A DNA stretch of 64,000 nucleotides from S5-327 sp965200975 (GCA_965200975.1 OZ241740.1:124001-188000); one strand, 5' to 3'; shown: positions 30,758 through 40,425, counted from the first letter of the stretch. Made by a program: numbers and translations. Notes: generated by a model not told the origin, from the letters alone.

Positions 30758-33595
30758 ATGGCGACCGCAGCCGGCAAGATGGTGTACCGGCTCGCAGAGG
30801 GCGGGGCGGACATGGTCGGCCTGCTGGGCGGCAAGGGCGCTCACGCAAGCGAGATGGCGCGGATAGGCATTCCGGTGCCTCCGGGCTTTGTCATCACCAC
30901 CGAGGCCTCGCTCGAATACTTCCGGCGCGCGCGGGAGTTTCCCGAAGGGTTGTGGGACGACGTCGTCGCGAACGTCCACGCTCTGGAGCGAGAGACCGGG
31001 CGGGTGTTCGGCGATCCGGATAATCCGCTGGTCGTCTCTGTGCGCTCCGGCGCCCCGGTGTCGATGCCCGGCATGATGGACACCATCCTCAATATGGGCG
31101 TTGCCGACGCTACCGTCGACGGCGTCGCCCGCATGATGGGCGACGAACGGCCTGCGCTCGACGCCTTTCGCCGCCTCGCGCAGGGGTTCGGCGACGTCGT
31201 GCTCGGCATTCCGAAGGATCGGTTCGAGTCGGCGTTGACGGAGGCCAAGCGCGAGGCAGGGCTAGAGTTCGACTACGAATTGCAGCCCGACGCCCTCCGC
31301 CGGCTCATCGCCGAGTTCAAGGGGATCATCCGCGAGGCCACCGGCGAAGAGATGCCGTCGGACCCGTGGGAGCTGCTGCGGGCGTCCATCGAGGCGGTGT
31401 TCAGCTCGTGGAACAATCCGCGGGCCATCACCTACCGCGAGTTTCAGGGCATCTCGCACGATATGGGCACCGCGTGCGTGATTATGGCGATGGTGTTCGG
31501 CAACCTTGGCGACGACAGCGGCACCGGCGTGCTGTTTTCGCGCAGTCCGGCCACCGGCGAAAAGCTGCTCTACGGCGAGTTCCTTCCGAATGCCCAGGGA
31601 GAGGACGTAGTGGCGGGCATCCGTACGCCGCATCGCATCGGCGCGCTCGCGGCGACGTGGCCGGAGATATACCGCCAGATAGAAGAGACGGCGCGGCGGC
31701 TCGAGGCCCATTACGAGGATGTGCAGGACATCGAGTTCACGGTGGAGCGAGGCAAGCTCTACATACTCCAGACGCGTTCGGCCAAGCGCACCGCTCCTGC
31801 CGCTGTGCGCATCGCCGTCGATTTCGTCGACGAGGGCGTGCTGACGGAAGAGCAGGCCCTGGGCCGAGTAGAGGCGACCGAGGTGTCCGCCGTGCTGATG
31901 CCCAGGTTCGTGGCGGAGGCCAAGAGCGCCGCAATCGCGGAAGGCCGCCTCCTCGCCGAGGGCGTTGGCGGCTCGCCGGGTGCCGCGTGCGGCGTCGTCG
32001 CGACCGACCCCGACCGGGCGGTCGAGATGGCGAACGCGGGCCAGCGCGTCGTGCTGGTGCGGCACGAAACGAGCCCCGACGACGTGCACGGCATCATCCG
32101 GGCTGCCGGCGTCCTGACCAGCCGCGGGGGGATGACGAGCCACGCCGCCGTGGTGACGCGCGGGCTGGGCAAGCCCTGCGTCGTGGGGTGCGAGGAGCTC
32201 CACTTCGACGCGAGCGGGCATGCGGCGACGGCGCGGGGGCAGACGATCGCCGAGGGCGATATCGTCAGCATCGACGGCAGCACAGGGGAAGTGTTCATCG
32301 GCGACGTGGAGACGGTGTCTCCCAAGCCGGAGGACCTGCACGAGCTGAACAGGCTGCTCACCTGGGCGGACGCCGCGCGCAAGCTCGAGATATGGGCGAA
32401 CGCCGACACTCCGGAGGACGCCCGTCGGGCGCGCGCCAACGGCGCTCAGGGAATCGGCCTCTGCCGCACGGAGCATATGTTCTTCGCCGAGGAGCGGCTT
32501 GCGCATATCCAACGGCTCTTGGCCCTTGGCCCCGAGGCGTCGGGCCTCATACGCCGGGCCAACGACCTCGCCGCCGCTCTCGAAACTGCGCCGGCTTCGG
32601 AGCGCGCCTCGCTCACCGAGCGGCTTGCGGCTGCAAGGGAGGAGGTCGCCAACTCCGGCGCGGTGCGCGAGTTCCACGCCGAGCTGTCGCGGCTCGAACA
32701 GTTCCAGGCGGCGGACTTCTACGGCATTTTCAAGGCGATGGCGGCCTTGCCTGTGGTGATACGGCTGCTCGACGCGCCGCTGCACGAGTTCCTCCCCAGT
32801 TACGAGGTGCTCGTCCAAGAGGTCGCCGACCTGAAGCGCCGGGCGGACGAAGAGAGCGCGGAGGGTATCGAGGCGCGCGCCCTGCTCAGCGAACGCGAGG
32901 AGACGCTCGCGCTCGTCGAGCATCTGCACGAGTCGAACCCGATGCTTGGACACCGCGGCTGCCGGGTGGGTCTTACGATGCCTGAGATTTACGAGATGCA
33001 GGTGCGGGCTATCGTAACGGCGGCGTGCCGGCTTACCGCCGAGGGGCTGACCGTGTACCCAGAGATAATGATCCCCATCGTCTCGCACGTGAACGAGCTC
33101 AAGTGGCTGCGCCCGCGTCTGCGGAGCATCGCAAGCGCAACGCGGGAGGACCTAGGCGTCCATGTCTCCTACCTGTTCGGCACCATGATTGAGGTGCCGC
33201 GCGCAGCCCTGACCGCCGACGAAATAGCCTCCGAGGCGGAATTCTTCTCGTTCGGTTCGAACGACCTCACCCAGATGACGTTCGCCTTCAGCCGCGACGA
33301 TGCGGAGAGCAAGTTCCTGAACCATTACGTGAGCGAAGATATCCTGCCGAGGAACCCGTTCAACAGCCTGGACACCACCGGCGTAGGGAAGCTGATGCGA
33401 ATGGCGACAACCGAGGCGCGCCGCGCGAATCCCGACTTCCCCATAGGCATCTGCGGCGAACATGGGGGCGACCCGCGCAGCGTGGCGTTCTGCAACGAGA
33501 TAGGGCTCAACTACGTAAGCGCGTCCCCCTTCCGCGTTCCCGTCGCCCGGCTGGCGGCGGCGCAAAGCGCCCTCGGCCAGCTGCGCTGGGACTAG
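30758..33595 (+). CDS. ppdK: Pyruvate, phosphate dikinase
   Basis: 945 residues, slightly longer than the usual 870-900. N-terminal ATP-grasp (GLLGGKGAHASEMARIGIPV, RSGAPVSMPGMMDTILN), swivelling His domain with GGMTSHAAVVTRGLGKPCVV (phospho-His462), and C-terminal PEP domain with GLCRTEHMFF, LGHRGCRVGLTMPEIYEMQV and GICGEHGGDP. It interconverts pyruvate + ATP + Pi and PEP + AMP + PPi. With enolase and GAPDH in the same window it supports gluconeogenesis or PPi-linked glycolysis. Confidence 0.97.
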   Translation: MATAAGKMVYRLAEGGADMVGLLGGKGAHASEMARIGIPVPPGFVITTEASLEYFRRAREFPEGLWDDVVANVHALERETGRVFGDPDNPLVVSVRSGAPVSMPGMMDTILNMGVADATVDGVARMMGDERPALDAFRRLAQGFGDVVLGIPKDRFESALTEAKREAGLEFDYELQPDALRRLIAEFKGIIREATGEEMPSDPWELLRASIEAVFSSWNNPRAITYREFQGISHDMGTACVIMAMVFGNLGDDSGTGVLFSRSPATGEKLLYGEFLPNAQGEDVVAGIRTPHRIGALAATWPEIYRQIEETARRLEAHYEDVQDIEFTVERGKLYILQTRSAKRTAPAAVRIAVDFVDEGVLTEEQALGRVEATEVSAVLMPRFVAEAKSAAIAEGRLLAEGVGGSPGAACGVVATDPDRAVEMANAGQRVVLVRHETSPDDVHGIIRAAGVLTSRGGMTSHAAVVTRGLGKPCVVGCEELHFDASGHAATARGQTIAEGDIVSIDGSTGEVFIGDVETVSPKPEDLHELNRLLTWADAARKLEIWANADTPEDARRARANGAQGIGLCRTEHMFFAEERLAHIQRLLALGPEASGLIRRANDLAAALETAPASERASLTERLAAAREEVANSGAVREFHAELSRLEQFQAADFYGIFKAMAALPVVIRLLDAPLHEFLPSYEVLVQEVADLKRRADEESAEGIEARALLSEREETLALVEHLHESNPMLGHRGCRVGLTMPEIYEMQVRAIVTAACRLTAEGLTVYPEIMIPIVSHVNELKWLRPRLRSIASATREDLGVHVSYLFGTMIEVPRAALTADEIASEAEFFSFGSNDLTQMTFAFSRDDAESKFLNHYVSEDILPRNPFNSLDTTGVGKLMRMATTEARRANPDFPIGICGEHGGDPRSVAFCNEIGLNYVSASPFRVPVARLAAAQSALGQLRWD

Positions 33596-33627
33596 GCGCC
33601 GCCCTTTTCGGCACGGTTTCCGCGCCT

Positions 33628-34119
33628 ATGGCGACTCGCGATAGCGGCATAATCCGCCACTTCACCGCGACAGGGTTCGTCGTAGACGGCGGCGCGACGC
33701 TCCTTCACTGGCACCTGAAGGTGAAGGCGTGGCTTCCTCCGGGCGGCCACATCGAACCGAACGAAGACCCCGTGCAGGCGGCGCTCCGGGAGATATTCGA
33801 GGAGACCGGCGTGCGCGCCGAGGCGGTTGGCCGCGCCCCCTTCCTCGATATCGCGTACCCCCGGCAGGTCGCGCCGCCGTTCACCATAATGGTCGAAGAC
33901 ATCGACGATCCGGAGAACGGCGCCCACCAGCACATCGATTTCATCTACTTCTGCCGTCCGGTGGGGCAGGCAGGCCCACTGCGTGAGGGGTGGAGGTGGG
34001 TGTCGCGCGAGGCGCTCGCGGAGGGCGCGCCGCTCGAACTCCCGGGCGGCGGGGCCGCCCCTCCGCCGGAAGACGTGCGGCGGCTGGCCGAGGAAGCGTT
34101 CCGGGCGATCGAAGGCTGA
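33628..34119 (+). CDS. NUDIX hydrolase
   Basis: 163 residues. The complete Nudix box runs from Gly40 to Val62: G-HIEPN-E-DPVQAAL-REIFEETGV. Substrate unknown. The C-terminal extension is Pro/Gly-rich (GGGAAPPPEDV). It lies 32 nt after ppdK and could be co-transcribed. A copy of the hairpin repeat begins 3 nt after its stop. Confidence 0.9.
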   Translation: MATRDSGIIRHFTATGFVVDGGATLLHWHLKVKAWLPPGGHIEPNEDPVQAALREIFEETGVRAEAVGRAPFLDIAYPRQVAPPFTIMVEDIDDPENGAHQHIDFIYFCRPVGQAGPLREGWRWVSREALAEGAPLELPGGGAAPPPEDVRRLAEEAFRAIEG

Positions 34120-34122
34120 CCA

Positions 34123-34161
34123 GCGCTGCTGGGAGAGCGTTCGCTCCCCCAGACCCCCTGG
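34123..34161 (+). repeat. 39-nt hairpin repeat, copy B
   Basis: Identical to copy A (15014-15052) except in the 2-nt loop (TT instead of TC). Arms CTGGGAGAGCG (34129-34139) and CGCTCCCCCAG (34142-34152), then ACCCCCTGG. Confidence 0.75.
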
Positions 34162-34173
34162 GAATGCGGGGCC

Positions 34174-34284
34174 GGGAGGAGCGTCTGTGTTACCCAGACC
34201 CCCTGGGGAGGGGGCAGGGAGCAGGGAGCAGCGTTCGCGTTCCCAAACTGGCGATGCGCCAATCGGAAGAACGTCCGTTTTCCG
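34174..34284 (+). repeat. Degenerate tandem copies of the hairpin repeat
   Basis: 34174-34206 keeps GGGAGGAGCGT and ends in ACCCAGACCCCCTGG; 34217-34250 reads GGGAGCAGCGTTCGC...TCCCAAACTGG; and 34264-34284 forms another GGAA...CGTCCG...TTCC hairpin. They look like decayed copies downstream of copy B. Together they fill most of the NUDIX-glnA intergenic region. Confidence 0.5.
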
Positions 34285-34329
34285 GATTTCTCTCGTGGGC
34301 GCTGAGCGGCGGCTACGGCGTAGGAGAGA

Positions 34330-34358
34330 TTGACACGACTTTCACAATCTCTTACTAT
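34330..34358 (+). promoter_or_regulatory. Sigma-70 promoter of glnA
   Basis: TTGACA (34330-34335), 17 nt, TACTAT (34353-34358): consensus -35, 5 of 6 in the -10, ideal spacing. Leader about 70 nt; GGGAGGGG before the ATG. No obvious NtrC or GlnR site. Confidence 0.75.
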
Positions 34359-34434
34359 GCGTTCCCGGTCGCCGGGGCCTGCGCCCCGGTGTTCTGCGTT
34401 ATGGCGCATCCCATGCCGGAGTCGGGAGGGGTCG

Positions 34435-35778
34435 ATGCCCACCACGCACGCCGAAGAAGCGCGGCAGTACGTTCTCCGCAGCGCGAAAGAGAACGACGTT
34501 AAGTTCATCCGCTTCTGGTTTACCGACATACTCGGCAACCTTAAAGGGTTTGCTGTTACAGACGCCGAACTCGAGGGCGCGCTCGAGCAGGGCATGGCGT
34601 TCGACGGCTCCACGGTGCAGGGGTTTGCCCGGCGCGACGAAAGCGACATGGTCGCGATGCCCGATCCCACGACGTTTTCGATTCTGCCGTGGCGCCCGCG
34701 CCAGAACGCCGTCGCCCGTATGTTCTGCGATGTGCTTCGCCCTTCGGGAGAGCCGTTCGAGGGCGACCCGCGCTACGTCCTGAAACTCGCTATCGACCGC
34801 GCCGCCGGGCTTGGCTACCAGTTCCAGGTAGGCCCGGAGATCGAGCATTTCTACGTGAAATCGGCCAGCGACCCGGAACCCATCGACGCGGGAGGCTACT
34901 TCGACCAGACGACGCCGCTGGACGCTGCAGCGGACCTGCGCCGCGACACCGTGCTTGCCCTCGAAGAGATGGGCATTCCAGTCGAATACAGCCACCACGA
35001 GGTGGCTCACGGTCAGCACGAGATCGACCTGCGCCACACCGACGCGCTGACGATGGCCGACACGGTGATGACGTACCGGCAGGTGGTGAAAGAGGTCGCG
35101 ATGGCCCGCGGCGTATACGCCACCTTTATGCCCAAGCCGTTCGAGGGCCAAAACGGCAACGGAATGCACGTCAATATGTCGCTCTCACAAGGCGACGAGA
35201 ATGCGTTCTACGACGCGTCCTCGGAGTTCAAGCTCTCGCGCACGGCTCAGCAGTTCATTGCAGGGCTGCTTGCGCATGCGCCCGAAATAGCTTGCGTGTG
35301 CAACCAGTGGGTGAACTCTTACAAGCGGCTCATCCCCGGGTACGAGGCCCCGGCGTACGCAACCTGGGCGCCCGTGAACAGGTCGGACCTCATCCGCGTG
35401 CCGGCTTACCGCCCCGGGAGAGAGGCGTCGGTGCGCATCGAGTTTCGGCAGCCCGACCCGGCGTGCAACCCCTACCTGGCGTTCGCCGCCATGCTCACAG
35501 CGGGCCTTGCCGGCATCGAGCGGAGCTACGCTCCGGTGGCGCCGTCGGAGCGCGACGTGAATGGGCTGAGCGACGCGGAGCGGCAAGAGCAAGGCGTCGT
35601 CAGCCTGCCTGGCAGCCTGTACGAGGCGCTCCTGGCTGCGGAAAACAGCTGCGTGCTGCGCGCGGCTCTGGGCGCATACACGTACGAATCGTTGCTCGAG
35701 AACAAGCGCATCGAGTGGGACAGGTACCGAGCTGCAGTCACCGACTACGAGATCAAGCGGTACCTTCCCAACCTGTAA
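34435..35778 (+). CDS. glnA: Glutamine synthetase, type I
   Basis: 447 residues. WFTDILGNLKGFAV, FDGSTVQGFARRDESDM, GPEIEHFYVKS (metal ligands), HHEVAHGQHEIDLRH, FMPKPFEGQNGNGMHVNMSL, NSYKRLIPGYEAPAYATWA and EFRQPDPACNPYLAF are GS signature blocks. No NLYDLPP-like adenylylation site is seen near the C-terminus, and the length fits the GSI-alpha group, usually feedback-controlled. It assimilates ammonia, with gltB directly downstream (44 nt). Confidence 0.96.
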   Translation: MPTTHAEEARQYVLRSAKENDVKFIRFWFTDILGNLKGFAVTDAELEGALEQGMAFDGSTVQGFARRDESDMVAMPDPTTFSILPWRPRQNAVARMFCDVLRPSGEPFEGDPRYVLKLAIDRAAGLGYQFQVGPEIEHFYVKSASDPEPIDAGGYFDQTTPLDAAADLRRDTVLALEEMGIPVEYSHHEVAHGQHEIDLRHTDALTMADTVMTYRQVVKEVAMARGVYATFMPKPFEGQNGNGMHVNMSLSQGDENAFYDASSEFKLSRTAQQFIAGLLAHAPEIACVCNQWVNSYKRLIPGYEAPAYATWAPVNRSDLIRVPAYRPGREASVRIEFRQPDPACNPYLAFAAMLTAGLAGIERSYAPVAPSERDVNGLSDAERQEQGVVSLPGSLYEALLAAENSCVLRAALGAYTYESLLENKRIEWDRYRAAVTDYEIKRYLPNL

Positions 35779-35822
35779 GGAGGAGGGCCGGCTCGCCGCC
35801 GAGCGGCCCCAACATCTGCCCA

Positions 35823-38800
35823 ATGCACTATCCCATTCCAACCGGCGCTCTGTACAACCCGCGTTTCGAGCATGATGCATGCGGCGTCGGGTTCGTCGCC
35901 GACGTCTCCGCCGTACGCAGCCGGGTTGTGCTCGACCGCGCCCTCGAGGCCGTCGTCAACGTAACCCACCGCGGCGCCGTCTCCGCCGACGGCAAGACAG
36001 GCGACGGCGCAGGCGTGCTCACGCAAATACCGACGGCGATCTTTGCGCCGGAGGCGGCGCGGCGCGGCGCGGTCGTAACCAACGACGGCGATCTTGCCGT
36101 GGGCGTCGTGTTCCTGCCTCAGGAGAACGCGCAGGCGGCACGCGCCATCATCGACGATGCGCTGCGCGGGCGCGGGCTCACCGTGCTCGGCTGGCGCGAA
36201 GTCCCCGTCGACGCGTCGGTCATCGGCGAGCGGGCGCTCGCCACGCTTCCGCGCATCGAGAACGTGCTGGCGGTGTGGCCGGAGGCGCCGGACGCGCAAG
36301 CGTTCACCCGCAGGCTCTATCTCGCGCGCAAAACGGCGGAGCGCGGGCTGGCCGATGCGGGCGTCGACTGCTACATCCCGTCGCTGTCGAATCGCACTAT
36401 CGTCTACAAGGGATTCCTCGTGGCGCCGCAGTTGCAGGCGTTCTACAAAGATCTCGACAACCCGGAGTTCACGACTGCGCTGGCGCTGCTGCATCAGCGG
36501 TACAGCACCAACACGTTCCCGAACTGGGCGCTGTCGCAGCCGTTTCGCATGCTTGGCCACAACGGCGAGATCAACACGCTCGAGGGGAACCGGAACTGGA
36601 TGCGCGCCCGCGAGCTCGCGTCCGCCGTCTGGGGGGACGACGTAGCCGACGTGCTGCCCGTCATACAGGAAGGATTCAGCGACTCGGCGAGCCTCGACAA
36701 CGTGCTCGAACTGCTGGTCGTGTCGGGGCGCGACCCGCTCCACGCGATGGCGATGCTCGTCCCCGAAGCGTGGGAGAACATGCCGCATATGGACCCCGTG
36801 CTTCGGGCGTTCTACGAATACCATGCGTGCCTCACAGAGCCGTGGGACGGCCCGGCGGCGCTCGCGTTCACCGACGGCGTGGTCGCGGCTGCGGCGCTCG
36901 ACCGCAACGGCCTGCGTCCTGCGCGCTACAAGCTCGACGACGACAACATCTTCGTGATGGCGTCGGAGGTGGGCGCAACCCCTATGGACGACGCGCATGT
37001 GGTGGAGAAGGGCCGCATTGGGCCGGGCGAGATGATTGCGGTAGACACGGCAAGCCGGCGGCTCTTGCGCAACGCCGACATCAAGGCGCGGCTCGCCGCC
37101 GCCCAGCCGTACGGGGAATGGCTTTCGCGCAGAATGACCGCGGTGAGCGCCCCTGCGTCGCTCCCGCCGGAGCCCGAGCCGGCGACCGTAGAGGCGCGGA
37201 AGGCGTTCGCGTACACGACCGAAGAGGCGCACCTGGTGCTCCGCCCCCTGTACCTCGAGGGCGTGGAGCCGGTGGGCTCCCTGGGCGACGACACTCCGCT
37301 GTCGGTGCTTGCGCTGAAGCCGCGGCTGCTCTACAGCTACTTCCGGCAGCGGTTCGCGCAGGTGACCAACCCGCCAATCGACTCCTACCGCGAGAGCCTG
37401 GTGATGTCGCTCTACACCTACCTCGGCGCGCGCGGCTCGCTGCTGGAGGAGGCTGAGGAGCACGCCGGCCTCGTGCGGCTCGACTCGCCGATCCTCACCG
37501 CGGAGCAGTTCGCGGCAGTGCGCGACGAGGAAGGCCCCCTGCGCGCCCGCGTCCTGTCGGTGCTCTTCCCGGTTGCGGAAGGAGCGCAAGGGCTGCGGCG
37601 CGTGCTCGATGAGGCGTGCGCCGAAGCGGAGGGCGCGGTCGACGCCGGCTGCGGCGCCGTCATCCTGAGCGACAGAGGCGTGGACGCGAAGCACGCGGCC
37701 GTTCCGATGCTGCTGGCCGCCGGCGCGGTGCATCATCACCTCACGCGGGTGCGCAAGCGCCTGGAGGCGTCGCTCGTAGTCGAGACTGCAGATGCGCGGG
37801 ACCCGCATCAGTTCGCGCTGCTCATCGGCTATGGCGTCAGTGCTATCCACCCCTATATGGCGTTCGAGACAATTGCGGCGCTCATCGACGAAGGGCACGA
37901 CTCGGACGTCGGCGCGGCGCGGGCGATTGCCACCTACATACGCACGATCAACAAGCAGCTGCTCAAGATAATGTCGAAGATGGGCATCTCGACGGTCACG
38001 AGCTACCACGGCGCGCAGATATTCGAGGCCGTCGGACTCGACGCGGAAGTCGTGGAACGCTGTTTCGCGGGAACGCACTCCCCGGTGGGCGGCATCGGGT
38101 TCGACGGCGTCGCGCAGGAGACTCTGCGGCTGCACGAGGCCGCATTCGCCCCGCCGGAGACTGGCAAGGCCGCGAAGCTCGACGACTTCGGCTACTACCG
38201 CTACCGCCGCGACGGCGAGCCGCACGCGTTCTCCCCCGGCAGCGTCCGCACGCTCCACAAGGCGCTGCTCGACGAGACCTCCGCCGGCGCCGACGAGGGG
38301 TACGGGAAGTACCTGGAGCAGATCGACGGCGGCCCGCCGATTTCGCTGCGCGACCTGCTCGAGATCAGGCCTGCCGGCGCGGCCGTTCCCATCGAAGAAG
38401 TGGAGCCGGCCGCGGAGATAGTGAAACGCTTCAACGGCGGTTCGATGTCGTTCGGGGCGCTCAGCATCGAGGCGCACGAGGCTATCGCCATCGCCTTTAA
38501 CCGCGCCGGCAGCAAGAGCGGCAGCGGCGAGGGCGGAGAAGACCCGCGCCGGTTCCGGGAGCTGCGCGACGGCGACCGGACAGGCAGCAAGATGAAGCAG
38601 GTGGCTTCGGGCCGGTTCGGCGTTACGCCGGAGTATCTGGCGATGGCCGAGGTGCTGGAGATCAAGATGGCCCAGGGCTCGAAGCCCGGCGAGGGCGGTC
38701 AGCTGCCCGGTCACAAAGTGACGGAAATCATCGCCCGCGCGCGGCGCACCCAGCCGGGCGTGCCGCTCATCTCGCCTCCGCCGCACCACGACATCTATTC

Positions 38801-40355
38801 GATAGAAGACCTGAAGCAGCTCATCTACGACCTGAAGATAGTGAACCCCCGCGCGGCGGTCGCCGTGAAACTCGTCGCCGAGGCCGGCGTGGGCACTGTC
38901 GCGGCTGGCGTCGCGAAAGGGTACGCCGACTACGTGCTCATCTCGGGGGCGGAGGGTGGCACCGGCGCGTCGCCGTTGATGTCGATCAAGTACACAGGCT
39001 CCCCGTGGGAGCTGGGCCTCGCCGAAGCCAATCAGGTGCTCGTGATGAATGACCTGCGGGGCCGCGTTACGCTGCGCACCGACGGCGGGTTCCGGCGCGG
39101 GCGCGACGTTGCCGTCGCGGCGCTGCTCGGCGCCGAGGAGTTCGGGTTCGGCACCCAGGCGATGGTGGCGGTGGGCTGCCAGATTGCGCGTCAGTGCCAC
39201 CTCAATACGTGCCCGGTGGGCGTCGCGACGCAGGATGAAGATCTGCGCAAGAAGTTCTGGGGCGCGCCGGAGATGCTGGTGCGCTACCTCTTCCTGGTGG
39301 CCGAGGAGCTGCGCGCGGTTATGGCGAGCCTCGGCTTCCGCCGCGTCGAAGAGATGGTGGGGCGGGTCGACCTGCTCGCGCAGCGTGAGCTTCCGGGTCA
39401 CCCCAAGGCGAACGCCGTCGACCTCTCCGCGATGCTCGCCGTCGTCGATCCCGAAGGCGAGCGTCCCCGCTTCCACGTGCAGGAGCGCAATGACGAGCCG
39501 AACGACGTTGTGCTTGACGACGAGCTGCTGCCGCTAGTGCGGCAGGCGATCGACCTGCAGGGATCGGTGAAGGTGGAGCGGGAGATACGCAACGTCCATC
39601 GCACGGTGGGCGCGCGCATCGCCGGCGAGATTGCCCTGCTCCATGGCGATGAGGGCCTTCCCGAGAACAGTATTGAGATGCGGTTCACTGGCTCGGCAGG
39701 GCAGAGTTTCGGCGCCTTTATGGTCGACGGCATGCATGTGCTGCTCGAGGGCGAGGCGAACGACTACGTCGGCAAGGGGATGCACGGCGGCGAACTGGTG
39801 ATCCGTCCTGTCCCGGAGGCGCGGTTCCACGCGCACGACAACGTCATTATCGGCAACACGGTGCTCTACGGCGCTACAGGCGGGCGGATGTTCGCGTCCG
39901 GGCGCGCGGGAGAGCGGTTCGCGGTGCGGAATTCGGGCGTGTGGGCAGTGGTCGAGGGGGCGGGGGATCACGCCTGCGAGTACATGACCGGCGGAGTAGT
40001 GGTGATCCTTGGGCAGACGGGGCGGAACCTCGGAGCAGGAATGTCGGGCGGCGCGGCGTTCGTTCTCGACCTGCACGACGAGCTGCAGCACAACATGAAC
40101 CCCGAAATGGTCGGCGCTTCGCCGGTGGACGACGCGGAGGACGAGGAGCTGCTGCGCGCGCTCGTTGCGCGCCACCGCGAGCTCACGCACAGCGCGCGCG
40201 CTGCGGACGTGCTGGACAACTGGGCGATCTACCTGCCGAGGTTCAAGCGGGTGGCGCCGCTGCCGCACATCGCACCGCCGTCGCCGCGGGAGCAGCAGCG
40301 CGCGCGCCGCGACGCGATGCTCGCCGCCGGAGGCCGGGCCCCGTCGCGAGGGTAG
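35823..40355 (+). CDS. gltB: Glutamate synthase, large subunit
   Basis: 1510 residues. Starts MHYPIPTGALYNPRFEHDAC; Cys20 in DACGVGF is the expected N-terminal nucleophile after removal of a 19-residue propeptide. Later blocks: glutaminase NTFPNWALSQPFRMLGHNGE, FMN domain ISGAEGGTGASPLMSIK, 3Fe-4S ligands CQIARQCHLNTCP, and the C-terminal beta-helix (GGELVIRP, GAGMSGGAAF). It makes glutamate from glutamine and 2-oxoglutarate. No gltD follows, so electrons may come from ferredoxin or from a GltD encoded elsewhere. The in-frame region upstream of 35823 overlaps glnA and is not coding. Confidence 0.95.
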   Translation: MHYPIPTGALYNPRFEHDACGVGFVADVSAVRSRVVLDRALEAVVNVTHRGAVSADGKTGDGAGVLTQIPTAIFAPEAARRGAVVTNDGDLAVGVVFLPQENAQAARAIIDDALRGRGLTVLGWREVPVDASVIGERALATLPRIENVLAVWPEAPDAQAFTRRLYLARKTAERGLADAGVDCYIPSLSNRTIVYKGFLVAPQLQAFYKDLDNPEFTTALALLHQRYSTNTFPNWALSQPFRMLGHNGEINTLEGNRNWMRARELASAVWGDDVADVLPVIQEGFSDSASLDNVLELLVVSGRDPLHAMAMLVPEAWENMPHMDPVLRAFYEYHACLTEPWDGPAALAFTDGVVAAAALDRNGLRPARYKLDDDNIFVMASEVGATPMDDAHVVEKGRIGPGEMIAVDTASRRLLRNADIKARLAAAQPYGEWLSRRMTAVSAPASLPPEPEPATVEARKAFAYTTEEAHLVLRPLYLEGVEPVGSLGDDTPLSVLALKPRLLYSYFRQRFAQVTNPPIDSYRESLVMSLYTYLGARGSLLEEAEEHAGLVRLDSPILTAEQFAAVRDEEGPLRARVLSVLFPVAEGAQGLRRVLDEACAEAEGAVDAGCGAVILSDRGVDAKHAAVPMLLAAGAVHHHLTRVRKRLEASLVVETADARDPHQFALLIGYGVSAIHPYMAFETIAALIDEGHDSDVGAARAIATYIRTINKQLLKIMSKMGISTVTSYHGAQIFEAVGLDAEVVERCFAGTHSPVGGIGFDGVAQETLRLHEAAFAPPETGKAAKLDDFGYYRYRRDGEPHAFSPGSVRTLHKALLDETSAGADEGYGKYLEQIDGGPPISLRDLLEIRPAGAAVPIEEVEPAAEIVKRFNGGSMSFGALSIEAHEAIAIAFNRAGSKSGSGEGGEDPRRFRELRDGDRTGSKMKQVASGRFGVTPEYLAMAEVLEIKMAQGSKPGEGGQLPGHKVTEIIARARRTQPGVPLISPPPHHDIYSIEDLKQLIYDLKIVNPRAAVAVKLVAEAGVGTVAAGVAKGYADYVLISGAEGGTGASPLMSIKYTGSPWELGLAEANQVLVMNDLRGRVTLRTDGGFRRGRDVAVAALLGAEEFGFGTQAMVAVGCQIARQCHLNTCPVGVATQDEDLRKKFWGAPEMLVRYLFLVAEELRAVMASLGFRRVEEMVGRVDLLAQRELPGHPKANAVDLSAMLAVVDPEGERPRFHVQERNDEPNDVVLDDELLPLVRQAIDLQGSVKVEREIRNVHRTVGARIAGEIALLHGDEGLPENSIEMRFTGSAGQSFGAFMVDGMHVLLEGEANDYVGKGMHGGELVIRPVPEARFHAHDNVIIGNTVLYGATGGRMFASGRAGERFAVRNSGVWAVVEGAGDHACEYMTGGVVVILGQTGRNLGAGMSGGAAFVLDLHDELQHNMNPEMVGASPVDDAEDEELLRALVARHRELTHSARAADVLDNWAIYLPRFKRVAPLPHIAPPSPREQQRARRDAMLAAGGRAPSRG

Positions 40356-40377
40356 TGTCCCCGCGGCGCCAAACACC

Positions 40378-40425
40378 TTGTAGGGCGAGAGCGCCCGCGG
40401 TATAATCGTTACCTGATAGGTAACG
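40378..40425 (+). promoter_or_regulatory. Promoter with perfect palindromic operator of higBA
   Basis: TTGTAG (40378-40383), 17 nt, TATAAT (40401-40406; perfect -10). Directly adjacent is CGTTACCTGATAGGTAACG (40407-40425), a perfect 19-nt palindrome with 8-nt arms, covering the expected transcription start. This is the standard layout for autorepression by a HigA-type antitoxin. The higB GTG follows 5 nt later. Confidence 0.75.

Noticed and set aside
33633..33650. Near match (17 of 18) between the NUDIX start region and the middle of the 62-nt repeat at 5739-5800
   Set aside because: Similarity stops outside those bases and the sequence is coding there; the second repeat copy does not share it. 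Probably chance.
34689..35822. Open frame running into gltB from within glnA, which would make a protein of 1888 residues
   Set aside because: The upstream 378 codons are the +1-type shadow of glnA, Arg-rich and without similarity; the true gltB start is the ATG giving the conserved N-terminal Cys20.
35745..39476. Very long open frame on the minus strand opposite glnA/gltB
   Set aside because: Arg/His/Val-rich translation typical of the antisense shadow of a GC-rich gene; no domain recognised and no start signals.
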